Assembly: GCA_029961685.1 (NCBI GenBank)
Contig: JARWKL010000007.1
Location: forward strand, 7,398,708 to 7,462,707
Origin: Aristolochia californica
Taxonomy: Eukaryota > Streptophyta > Magnoliopsida > Piperales > Aristolochiaceae
Reading direction: 5' to 3'
Length of the DNA stretch: 64,000 bases
Shown: positions 46,901-58,355 of the stretch, one piece after another
How the letters are laid out: each line of letters begins with the position of its first letter
Numbering within the stretch: the stretch's first letter is position 1
Translations under genes and position numbers: made by a program
The notes under the pieces: generated by a model
What the model was told of the DNA's origin: nothing
Seen by the model: only the letters and a program-made list of their open reading frames with translations
Database searches by the model: none

Positions 46901-48484
46901 ATCTGCAATTGTATAAAAGTGATATTAAAAGGGTGGAGCTAAGAAGCTTTATGGTACTAAGTCAAAATAATGAAACAGCGATCTCCTACTATATACAACT
47001 AGAATGAAATGTCAAAGATGCCATCAGAGAAATATACTGAAAATTCCACAATTATAAAAATAAAAAAAAACCTTCATCTACCATTCTGTACCTTCAAAAT
47101 CGAAGATTCATCCACAGATGCATAAGAGCTCTCTGATTCCACTGCTGATGCTACAACATTCATTTTGCAGAAAAATTGTCAATTATGATCAGAAGAAGCA
47201 CCATATGAATATATGACTTGAATCACCACTGCACATACAGGGTACATTCCAAGTGTTTAATAGTATAGATGTGCACGAACCATGTCTATGCAGATATGCC
47301 TAATAAGGATCTAAATGTTCATATGTTAAACATGATAAAACCGACACACATTGGAGGTTACAAAGAGCTAAACAATTGCTGAAATTTCCAATGTACACCC
47401 AAGAAAATGAGAGGGTTAAAAATAATTGTACATCACTTCCTCTACTATCTCAACTATCTCTTAGGACCACGCTCCTTACTAAATTATCATCATAGCTGCA
47501 AAATGCAACTATGCCATGCATTTTGAACTGTCCAGGACAACCTGAATGCAGTTGAGGGGCAACTTAGGATAAGCTTCCCTTTATCTAAGCTTTTTAAAGT
47601 TTCTTGCACAGCATATTAAAGAATAAGAAACAATTTAAATCAACTTCAAGACTATTGTGCACTATGAGATGTGGATTCCCTAGGTAAGATTTCTGCAGCT
47701 CAGAAATAGGATTCAGCAAAACTCTGACCAGTAGGTGTAATGGCCAAAGAAGGCCATCACAAACCACGTTCAGAAAATACCACAATGGAAGGATCTACTA
47801 TGGCAAACTGGAACAAATATAAAATTTACTCTTCATACTAAGGCCTAATACATGAAGTAAACAAGTCTTAAAAAATGATAACAAAGAAGCATAGATAAAG
47901 GTTAACAAAGTCAGAGAGATTAGTCTATGACTCAAACGCACAGCTAAAATCAGGTAAGAAAAGTTAACTCCTTTCCTCCACAAAAAATCTTAAGATAATA
48001 AATTCATGAGGTACATTATATAGTAACAAGTTCCAGACATCATAAATGTAAGGATTCCACCACAATCAAGTTAGATTAGCTATAAAGGATGTAACGGCCA
48101 GGGGAAGTCATTATAGACGATTGACTTCAGAAATTACACATAAGACAATCAAGTATGCAAGGTACACGACACTATAAATTTCATATTCAGCTTTACAAAA
48201 CTCGCAACTGACAGCAAGACATGAGACGGAAAAAAATCACGTACAGCATGCTTCAGAGTACCTGCAGCATTCTTGTAACAAGAAGATATCTCCACAGTAA
48301 CATCTTTGGATTTACTGAAACGCGAACTTCTTTTCAATCGTAAATTTTCAAAAGCATTATTGCCAGAACACTTCGCCGCAACGGATGTCTGAGAAAACCG
48401 CACAAAAGTGCTTGGACTTGAGCTGGCCTTCTCCTTAATAATCCATGTACGAGATTGCAGACTCAAAGCTCCAGCAGTCTCCAT
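43958..48484 (-). CDS. SK: Shikimate kinase, chloroplastic precursor
   Basis: There are ten minus-strand exons: 48484-48262, 47150-47092, 46902-46848, 46720-46648, 46559-46472, 46233-46151, 46037-45908, 45704-45626, 44178-44114, 44017-43958. All borders are GT-AG, phases match, and 915 nt give 304 residues, the usual plant length. The enzyme phosphorylates shikimate to shikimate-3-phosphate with ATP, the fifth step of the plastid shikimate pathway. The first about 90 residues, Ser- and Lys/Arg-rich, are the transit peptide. The P-loop GMMGSGKT is at 113-120. Shikimate-binding features are FFDSD (134-138), FFRDNE with Arg163, and the ATGGGAV motif (Gly184-186). The LID has TDSRPLL (221-227). 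The start METAG is the first ATG in frame. Long AT-rich introns separate the exons. A relic of exon 7 lies at 38.3 kb. Confidence 0.96.
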
Positions 48485-50130
48485 ACTATAGAGATCTAAA
48501 ATCAATCACTTCTTTATTTTCAACAGAGATATCTCCAGAATCGATGAATTATGCATCATCAATTAGAAACCAAGGCTCCAGCATGGTCGTCACCGTCCTG
48601 CAACTGAAACCATTAGATCGATCTAAGAACATGTCCTTTTTGCAGCAAACCGAAAGTCAAACCTCCAAACAGCAAAAAGAAAGACCAAATAATTGCTATT
48701 GATCATGCGCGGGTATTCATGAACTCGGAAATAGATATGCATTTCATTAGTCTCCGTAGATTCATTCCTCTGAAGTCTGAATACCTTCAAAAAGCAGAGA
48801 AATGAAGGCCTCGGCGGCTCGAACCGATGGTTCCAATAGCAAAGCTCTGAACTCCGAACTCTGAACGATAGATCTTCAAAAGCCCTAAAGTAGTCTAAGT
48901 ATCTTCTGCAGAAACGAGAGCGCCCGTCGCCTGCCTTCTGCAGATAAAAGTTTGAGCACGAGTTGCACGCCGTGCGGACGAGAGAGGCAGCCGTGGGTGG
49001 GCTCGAAGTCAATCTTTATGACTCACGAGAAACAGAGCAACCTAAGCACATAAAATCTCTGAAATAAATATAAATGTAATAAAATCAAATAAATAGTTAA
49101 TAAAATTAATAAAAATTAAAATTTTACATTTGTATTTTACATGTGCTAAAAAACGAAAAACTAAAAAATTAAAAATTACAGGTACAACCCGGAGGCTTGG
49201 ATTTCGTGCGACGCGACACTGTGCCTGTAAAAGGCTCAATGATTGAAAAAGAAAAAAATAAAAGCCCGGGCACAAAATCACTATCAGGACTGATTTTAAA
49301 ATTTTAAATTTGAGAGCGGTGAGGCCAAAAGAAACTCCTCTTTATCGCTTTATCGTGCTTCACAAGATACTTCTCGGAAAGGGTAAGCCAGTTAATCGAA
49401 CAAAGATAGGAGAAGGAAGAGAGTCCTTTGACAAGTGTTTGCAGACAAAAATGGGGAAACAGGGAGAGAGTCAACTGACAAGTCCTAAAGCTGCTGAGAG
49501 GAGAGAAAAAAACAAAACAAACAAACAAACAACAAATCCAACACAAGGAGAAGGTAGCTGAAGCATCGGAAACAAAGATCGTAACAAAAAAGTAGAGGAG
49601 AAAGCCCTTACCTTGTGAAGTCTTCGAGCTTTGCAGTAAGACAGCGATGGAGAGCACAAGGGAGGGAGCTCTAACGGAAGACAGGAGGGAAACAACTTTG
49701 TAACGCCAGAAGCAGAGAGTACAGGAAATCCCAAAATGTCGAACGAAAATGGAGAGGGCCAAGGGGCCTTGGTAGGAGAGAGTATTGGAAATTTAGAGGG
49801 AATCCACGATCCGTTTTGTAACAGAAGACACTTACGGAAAGGCGCGTGAGAGATTACCGTAGTCGCACGGTTTCCACTATCGGTTATTGGATTAAAAAAA
49901 GTACAAAAATCAAAATGAAATATTTATTTAGCTATTTAAACTTTAACAAACAATAATAAATAATAAATTACGGAGAAATGGTTGGTGGCTGCTGCTTTTG
50001 GTCAGTAGGTCACCGGGAGACTTGAGAAAGACAGAGCCGCCACGTAGATGCCACCTACCAGGGTTTGAGCGGGGGTTGGTGAGACTTGTGAGGGTCAGTT
50101 CACTTTATGTGGATGACTGAGGCGGCTTCA
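48485..50130 (-). promoter_or_regulatory. Upstream region of shikimate kinase
   Basis: It contains the 5' UTR and promoter on the minus strand. The part 49300-49760 is GA-rich on the plus strand and gives chance open frames on both strands. None resembles a protein family. No clear TATA box could be assigned. Confidence 0.4.
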
Positions 50131-53100
50131 GTCTTAGTATTTAGTATTTATGTTATTTTTGGAGATAATTTTCAATTATTTTATATTATTTTATATTTAA
50201 TAAATATTATGATAAATAAAAAATACTAAAATGTTTTATCGCTTATCTTTCACTTTTTTATTATTAATTAAATTTTATTTTCTTTCTAATATAAATATAA
50301 ATATTATAATTAAATTTTCAATGTTTATTATTATGGAACAAATGCAAAAATCAATCAAAGGAATTATTTTTTATAAAAAAAATAATCTAATTAAAAATAT
50401 TTTTTTTGTCATTTTATTTTCCTATAACTACACAAACTGTCCCCGAATGTTTTTGTTTAGGATCCAATTAGGTGTGTTTTGTATAAGAAAAATAACACAA
50501 TTAACATAAACTACACTTGCATTCAAAGCCATAGATGAGTTCAAACTAGTTCTATTTAGTAAAACCCAAGTTAAACCCTTTAAAGAAAGGTACCAATAAG
50601 AGTTTTATTGGATATATATTTCTTGAATTTGGGTTTACATAATAAATTATTAAGTTTTATAAAATAACCCATTAAGTGAGTTCTGATATTTAATTATTTT
50701 AAATTAATAAAATTGAACTATAATTAGTAGGGTTGAGACAAGGGATGGGTATTGGGTTCAATTTTACAAGGACCCTAACTGAACCTGAAAATTTTGGGTT
50801 CGGGTTTCACTCCCTGAGTCGAGGATAAGATAGGGGAGAAAACCCAATAGGTTTGAAGTAGAAGATAGGTTTTCCTCCCAAGCTATTGGGTAGGTTGGTA
50901 GTGGGCCGATACAAGGTTCTGAAGATAAAAAAAACATAGTTTATTAAACCAAGGGTGAGAAAAAAGAATCATTGAAAAAAATAAAAAAAAATAATTTTCT
51001 CTATTAGTTAATAAAAATCAGATTTCTGCACGGAACGAAGGCACAAGTGAGGGGGGCAAAAATTGATCAAATATTTTTCCAACTTGGTTGTTTTGTTTGT
51101 TTTTGGTGCATCAAAACATATGTTTCTATTTTGTTTCTCTCTTATTTTTCATGTACATCCAAATAAGAGAAAATAAGTTTTTTCCCTTTTTTTTCTCTCC
51201 ACGTTCTGTATTCCAAACACAACCTTAGAGCGTATTTGAAACCCACATAAAATAAAATAAAATAAAATAAAAAGAAAAAAAAAAATATTTTCTATTATTT
51301 AACAATAGAACATCAATGAGATAGAATAAAATAAGAAAGAAAATCAAATTTTATCTCACAAAAATATAAAAATTGGAGAAAAAATAAAATAAATAAAAAC
51401 TTAAGAGAAATTTTTAATTATTAAAAATTTAAAAATATTACTATTTTATTTCTCTTTGGTTGTCTCTCTCCATCCAAATAAAGATGATCTCACCCTTGAC
51501 AATTCTCCTCCTTAAAGCACCCAAAAAAAAACTGAAAACCTCGACAATCCAAAAAATGTTAAGGTTGATGGGGTGGGGGCTCAGACATAAGGACCAATCA
51601 GCCTCATTTCATATCACAAACAGGAACACAAACGTAACAGCCACGTCTGAGCCAAGCGCAGGTCCAAAAGTGGCGGTCATATGTGTCAGGAGCCGTGATC
51701 CAATCCCTGATTCCACCAAACTGGAATAAAAGGGCTGGTAAATCTGTCGTTAACGCGGCCTGCCATCGAATTTCTTAAAACGTAATCAATTGAATCAAAT
51801 CAATTTGTTTATTCTCATGCTTTGAGCGGTGTAAACTACGAATTGTGTATGACTTGTGAGGTGGGTTCCACAAAAGAGGAATGGGCCCATGATATTCCTA
51901 CAAATTGGTGGTCTTGCATTGCATAGCCTTTTAATTGGTTTATGCACGTTTATTATATTTATATCCTTCGGTTGTTGGAAGATAGGTTCCAGCCCACACA
52001 ACCGCGGAAGACCCATATATATAAGAGTATTATAAGATGGGTCACACGACCAAGGAAGACCCACAAGATGGGCCCAAGCACATAAGAAGTAGGATCCACC
52101 GTGATTACTACAAACTGACACCTTTATCACATAAGTTGGAAGATAAAAAAATACTCACAAAGGCATCTTTATCTTATGGTCACGTCCTAGAAGAGTTTTA
52201 ATTTGAGTTATGTGTGTCTTTTATCTATATTGAGTTATTTAATTATGTTAGGACTTATCTTCAAATGTTAGAGTTTGGGTATAATTGGGACAAAGATAGT
52301 TTTATTGTAATTGGACTCTACTACCTTCATCTATTATAAATAGAGGTTCATGTACTTTGATTATAATAAGTTAATGAAGTCAATGAAGTATTTTTTTTTT
52401 TCATAAATTCAACACATTCTAAAACTTATGATAAAAATAAGGGTACTTTATTAATTTACCACTAAAAATTATGTCTTAATTTTTATATTTAGTTTATTAT
52501 GAACTTAAATTACAATTAATGGTATTTTAAGAATTTAGATAAAATATTTTTGTATATATAACTATGACTAAGCTTAATACATGTTTTTTTAATATAATAT
52601 ATACGATTATAAAGTAATTGTAGCTAAACAATACTTCCTATTTTAAAGAGTCTTTACAGATAAAAATTCTTTTGTAAAACCTCACGAAGGTCTTTAAAGA
52701 AATAGAAAAGGTAGGTCAAATGTAATTGAAAACAACTTTCATATAGTGATCAGAGATTGATACTCCGACATTTTTACATAAAGAAATATTGAAATTTGGA
52801 GAGAGATGTTTTCAACTAATAAAAAACCCTCTAAAAATACACTAGAAAATGAAAATAAAATCGAGGCAATGATCAGTCATCCTTGAGGGCAATGCAAGTT
52901 GTTTTGCGTCGGGGGAAACCTCAATGAAAAGAGTAAGGGTGAGTTTGTGCCAATAGGAAAGTATACGAAAAATTGTCATAAGGATAAGGAAATTTTTTCC
53001 ATTGATCTAAATATTCCAGCATTTGTACCATTTTTGGAGACAAGAGTTATAGAAAATTTTTTTTCTTATTGTTTCAATAGGAAACTATAAAAAAAACAAA

Positions 53101-54312
53101 GTAAGAAGCAATAAAAGTGGTTCTTGATTATTTACCTCTTACTTTAATCTATTTTTTATTATTTATAAAAATTAATATATTTCATTTAAATACAAAGTAA
53201 GAAAATTGGTCAAAGAGTAATTTTTAGAATAAGAGAATTTTTAACAAAGATTAGCCAAAATAATAACTTATCTGTCATTTTGTTTTCCTAAGGCGACATA
53301 AATGGTCCCAAAAGAGTGTTACCCCTTTACAAAACTTGAAGAATAATATTTTTTTTTTAAAGATGTTTTTTATTTAAATAGCAACAAATTCAAAATCCTC
53401 TTTTTTTAGTAGTGAATAATAATAGACTCTTAATAGATGATGATAAATCACACCTCCTTTGCCCAACTCCCCTCCCCCTTCCAAACACATATATACACAC
53501 ACATACATATATAGAGGTGCGAACACACTATTTGTACATTTCATGTTATGAAAACCAAACTTAGCTAATACGCACCTTGCTCGTGCCAAAATACACTTGT
53601 TTACAACCTTAAATGCATTAATATCAAACTGGTGTATATGGTTTTCATATTTCCAAAAATCAAAACTAACCGGTATGTGGAGGGGGTGCACCCTTGCCTC
53701 TCCTCTTATGTTTGTTTTGGCAGGGGAGGGCCTCTATCCTTCCCTTTTTGAAAAACAAATAAGAGAGAGGGAGGGCTATGCCTCAGCCCCATCTCTAAAA
53801 GGTAAATGGGGGGTTGGGCCCTATTCATTATTTTTTATTTTTTTGGCAGAGGGGCCTAAGTTCTACTTTATTTATTTATTTATTTTTTAAATAATATCAT
53901 AAGTCAGTTAATCAACAGTCAAATTTAATTTTCCGGGTTCAACCAACTTGATTCCTTTTATAGTTTAACATTGGCCTTCTCTCTGTTATAGAAGTCATCA
54001 AATGGGCCTAATTATTGAATCCTGATCATTGGATCAACAAAAAATGTACTCCATACACCGTCAGCATATCTAATGGGTCTGAAATATGGGCTTAATAAAT
54101 GGTCTGTTTAACTATTTCTTTTGTACAGTCCCGGCCCTCTTACGCGATCTGTTTCTAGTTCATTCTTTTCAAGGTTATTTCGGTAATTAAGACTCTTTGC
54201 AATTCGTCTCCTAAGCAACACAGAGGCTCTTCTGCCGCCCTACGCACGGCGGATCATACAGTCATCAGGGAAACGAATAGCGGCTCTCCCACTGCTTCTG
54301 ATCGTTCAAACA
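50131..54312. other. AT-rich intergenic region between divergent shikimate kinase and DRG genes
   Basis: Mostly low-complexity AT sequence. An (AAAAT)n run sits at 51247-51272. The part 52120-52420 resembles an LTR, with TATTATAAATAGAGG at about 52340 and a following AATAAGTTAATGAAGTCAAT, but no partner LTR or borders were found. No gene is seen. The last 190 bp are the promoter and 5' UTR of the DRG gene. Confidence 0.5.
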
Positions 54313-57300
54313 ATGTCGACCATCATGCAGAAAATAAAAGACATAGAAGATGAGGTATTTTGGTTTCCCTGAGAATATCTTTCCTTATTTAATTGTTTGA
54401 GCTACTGTTCTCTCTAGAGATCGACTCGTTCCACTCGAATTGATGACATGAAACAAAAATATTTCCAAATATTTCTCTCCGGAAACCCATAGCAGTTATT
54501 GCCTGTTCGATTTACATGTTACTATCTTGTGCGGTTTTATACTCTCTTTTTTTTTTTTTTTTTAATTAAGGTGTAGGAGTCACTTCTCGATTTAAGCTTT
54601 AGAGAGTTTCGCGAAAAAGATTAGGCTAAATCTTATCTTTATTGGTTTTTATTCTCGAATAATATAGGGCATGTTGATTCTGTTCGCTTTAGTTCCTCTA
54701 TTTTTTCCACTTTTTTTTTCTGCTGTAATGAAGCCCCCTTGAGTGTCTAGGGTTCTTGGAGTCAGGTTTCCTATATTTTAGTTTGCAAGTAGCAAATTGT
54801 CTTATTGTTATGTTGGTTTGTTTTAGCTGAGTTGCACAGCAGTAAGTTTTTTGCGATTGTGTCAAACGGGCTGCCTTGTGTGATATTCTGGACCATCGTA
54901 GCTGGATCCATTGTTCGTTGAGGGCTGCGTTTCTGGTTAAATGAATATGCTATCAAATATATTCAGACTTATCTGGAGTATTCCCTTTGTTTAATTTGAT
55001 CTATCGGCATTTCATAATTTTTTTTTTTTTTTTATCTATCGGCTTCAAGAGATGTCATTGGAATTTAATGTGAAACTAGCTGCTAGAGTAAGGTCACATT
55101 TTGTTTCTTCCATGTGATGACACATTATTCTAGAACGTATGTGTTCCACTATTTAAATGTACGTGTTTGAAAGATTGAGCTTGTCTCAAATGCTAGAGAT
55201 TCTTCAATATCGTGTCACTTGCCTTTTCTGGTTAGCTTTTTTCTCTGTTTCATGTATGGTATCAGACTGCCTAGAATGTATTGGTCCAACATGCCCACTT
55301 ATTTTCTGCAGATGGCAAGGACACAGAAGAACAAAGCAACTGCTCATCACCTTGGTTTGCTTAAGGTATTCTTTCACACATACAGTTGATTTCCTACAAT
55401 ATTCTTCAACTATAAATTAGTCGTCCAGAAGTGCTGACCCCAAAGGTCTTGTATCTTAATGAAGGCTAAACTTGCAAAGCTAAGGCGGGAGCTCCTTGAC
55501 CCACCCTCAAAAGGTGGTGGCGGTGGTGCTGGTCAGGGATTTGATGTTACTAAAAGTGGAGACTCTCGTGTTGGTCTGGTTGGATTCCCTTCAGTTGGGA
55601 AGTCAACTCTTCTTAATAAGCTGACTGGAACTTTCTCGGAGGTATTTTAACCTTTTTCTTGCCGGCATTTGTGTCCAGGCTTTATTTAGGCATTTTTAAT
55701 ATTTTATGCTGTTTTCTTACAGGTTGCTTCATATGAATTTACTACTTTAACTTGCATCCCAGGAGTGATAGTGTATAGAGGTGCGAAAATTCAGGTATTA
55801 ATCACTACATTTTGATTGACTAGTGTCTACATGTTATAGTTTATCACTGTCAATTTATTTATCTTCCTTTTACGAAAATTCTTTCTTTTATTTGAGCATT
55901 GCTACACTGTTGTCATCTTCTTTCCCTTTCTTTCATTTGGCAGTTATTAGATCTTCCAGGAATTATTGAGGGAGCAAAAGATGGAAAGGGTAGAGGGAGG
56001 CAGGTACTTCGATGAGCATTTCTATTGCTATATTTTTCAAGTTTTTGAAACCCAACAAAGATGATACAAAAAGACTGGAGGATTCACCTCAGGAAAATTC
56101 TAGTTCACTTGTCCATTTATGCACTTGTGCACTTCATAATTTCAAAATATTCTTAGTTTGTCTTTGATGGTGCAGCTTTTCCATGATATTATAATCTCCT
56201 CTAGATATTTGTCATCATAGATGGTATGTACCTGGTGTTCATGCAAAACTCTTTGGTTTACTTTCCCAGGTCATCAGTACGGCTAGGACATGCAATTGTA
56301 TTTTAATTGTTCTTGATGCACTAAAACCAATTACGCACAAACGCCTGATCGAAAAAGAGCTTGAAGGATTTGGCATTAGGTAAATTCAGATAACTGCTAG
56401 TCTTTGTCTTTCTTCTACAATATTTCCTCTTTATGCTTCACTCTGTGTTGCTGTTTTTTTCTGTTTTTGCATTAATTAAAAAAGAATGTTAGAAGCATAA
56501 GACAGGACATATACTATGATTAGTTGATGGGTCCCTATGCTGGAAGTGAAGATAAGTACTCATCCTCTTGTCCGCTCCCCATTTTATGACTTGCAGGCTG
56601 AACAAGGAACCACCAAATTTGACTTTTAGGAAGAAAGACAAGGGTGGGATCAATTTCACATCAACGGTTACCAATACCCATTTAGACCTTGAAACAGTGA
56701 AAGCGATATGCAGTGAATACAGAATTCATAATGCAGATATATCCCTTCGATATGATGCAACTGCAGACGACCTTATTGATGTTATGGAGGGTAGCAGGAT
56801 TTATATGCCCTGCATCTATGTTGTGAACAAGATTGATCAGATTACACTTGAAGAGCTAGAGATTCTGGATAAACTCCCTCATTACTGCCCTGTTAGGTAA
56901 ACAATGTGCAACTGTAATTTTTCATCGATATTTCCATGCAAATCTCTCCGATACATTCTGTAATTTCATTCTGTTTTTTTCTGCAATAGTGCTCATTTGG
57001 AGTGGAACCTTGATGGCCTGCTTGAGAAGATATGGGAGTATCTTGACCTGACCCGCATATACACCAAGCCCAAGGGGATGAATCCTGATTATGAAGATCC
57101 CGTAATCCTATCTTCCAAGAAGAGAACAGTTGAAGACTTCTGCAACAGAATCCACAAAGACATGCTTAAACAATTTAAATAGTGAGTGCCTTGGGCTTGT
57201 TTGTTTTTCTGTAATGCTCCTGTTTCGTATAGGAAATGATTCTGAGCTGCAAATTGCCTTTTATTGTCACAGTGCATTGGTATGGGGCTCCAGTGCGAAA

Positions 57301-57501
57301 CACAAGCCACAAAGGGTGGGAAAGGTGTGTGTTTCTTATCCTTTTTTCTACAGAAGGGCTTAAAGGCTTTTTAGTCTTTGAGATTAACAGGAAGTTCAAA
57401 TCGTTTTTACAGTTTCTTACAGAGTTAAAGCCTCATTTCTTCTCCTGCAGGAGCATGAACTTGAGGACGAGGATGTGGTGCAGATAATCAAGAAGGTGTG
57501 A
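54313..57501 (+). CDS. DRG: Developmentally regulated GTP-binding protein (DRG, OBG-HflX-like GTPase)
   Basis: There are ten exons: 54313-54354, 55312-55365, 55465-55641, 55723-55794, 55944-56003, 56270-56379, 56597-56896, 56990-57181, 57273-57324, 57451-57501. All borders are GT-AG, the frame is open, and 1110 nt give 369 residues, as in plant DRGs. It belongs to the DRG1 subfamily, GTPases that bind ribosomes with a DFRP partner in the cytosol. Features are an N-terminal helical basic part ([15 protein letters not shown]), a glycine run (49-53), G1 GFPSVGKST (72-80), G3 DLPG (118-121), the DRG-specific [13 protein letters not shown]4 NKID (249-252) and a C-terminal TGS domain with YTKPKG and [17 protein letters not shown]. 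It resembles the Arabidopsis DRG2/DRG3 type rather than the shorter-lived paralogues, judged from memory. It ends IIKKV, then TGA. Confidence 0.96.
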
Positions 57502-58355
57502 TTTTAAGGCTTTAAGGCTAGTTGCAGTTATGGCAGCTAAGCCATTTGCGAAGATGGGGGGGATTCATGAAGGTGAAAAAGGTGAAACTAAGCTATTGTT
57601 CCTCAGTAATTACCGTTGCAACCATGTTTGGAGTCTCTCCCTGGTAGTGTATAACAGAATAATACTGTGAGTTGTTAAACGAGGCTATCTTCCAGTTCTC
57701 TTGGTTATACAGACAGCTCTTGTGGGCAATTCTCTTACTAGTCTCTATGCCCTATCCGAAAATGATTAGTTAATTTAATAAACCTTTTTTTTATCTAATA
57801 AACTCAAATATTTGTTGTAAAGATTATTATTTAAGACACAAAAGTTGTTAAATCCAAAGCATTGGCTCGATAGCCAGATCAACGTTACTTCCGTATAAGA
57901 TGTTACTTACTGTTTAATATTTTACTATAACACTTCTAACGTCCCTAAATTTGTTAGCAGTAAACCTATTTAAGATATTTCGTGTACTATAACAACGATA
58001 CATCAACCATATACTAGAGGACGCGAGGAAAAATAATTTATACGTAATTATTGCAGTACGATGAACAAACCTTCCAGTATAGTTTTACTCGACGTGACTG
58101 GGCAGAAACTGAATCAGAAAACCAGCTCCCTTTCTCCAACCGTGCGTTGCTGGATACAAATTTAGATACCCAAGCGTTGATTTTCCATATCTACTAGCTT
58201 TTCTTTTTCTTTTTGTTTTAATCAATCATCACCTAGGTGATGCTGAAGCTCACAAAGAAGAGGGAAGAACGAACAGATTGTTTTTAGTCTTTAACTCCTT
58301 ACAGAAAGAAAATCAAACTACGGTCGCCAATGGAAAACATCTTGGGGTTCGTCGT
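57502..58355. other. Shared 3' space of the convergent DRG and RIN4-like genes
   Basis: It holds the 3' UTRs of both genes. An AT-rich middle (57780-58060) has no frame or repeat of note. Confidence 0.5.

Noticed and set aside
48623..49012. Minus-strand open frame of 129 codons
   Set aside because: It lies just upstream of the shikimate kinase start, is not in frame with it, and has no recognisable domain. Most likely 5' UTR or promoter.
49304..49762. Minus-strand open frame of 152 codons upstream of shikimate kinase
   Set aside because: It is a GA-rich promoter or 5' region with no domain and biased composition. Probably a chance frame.
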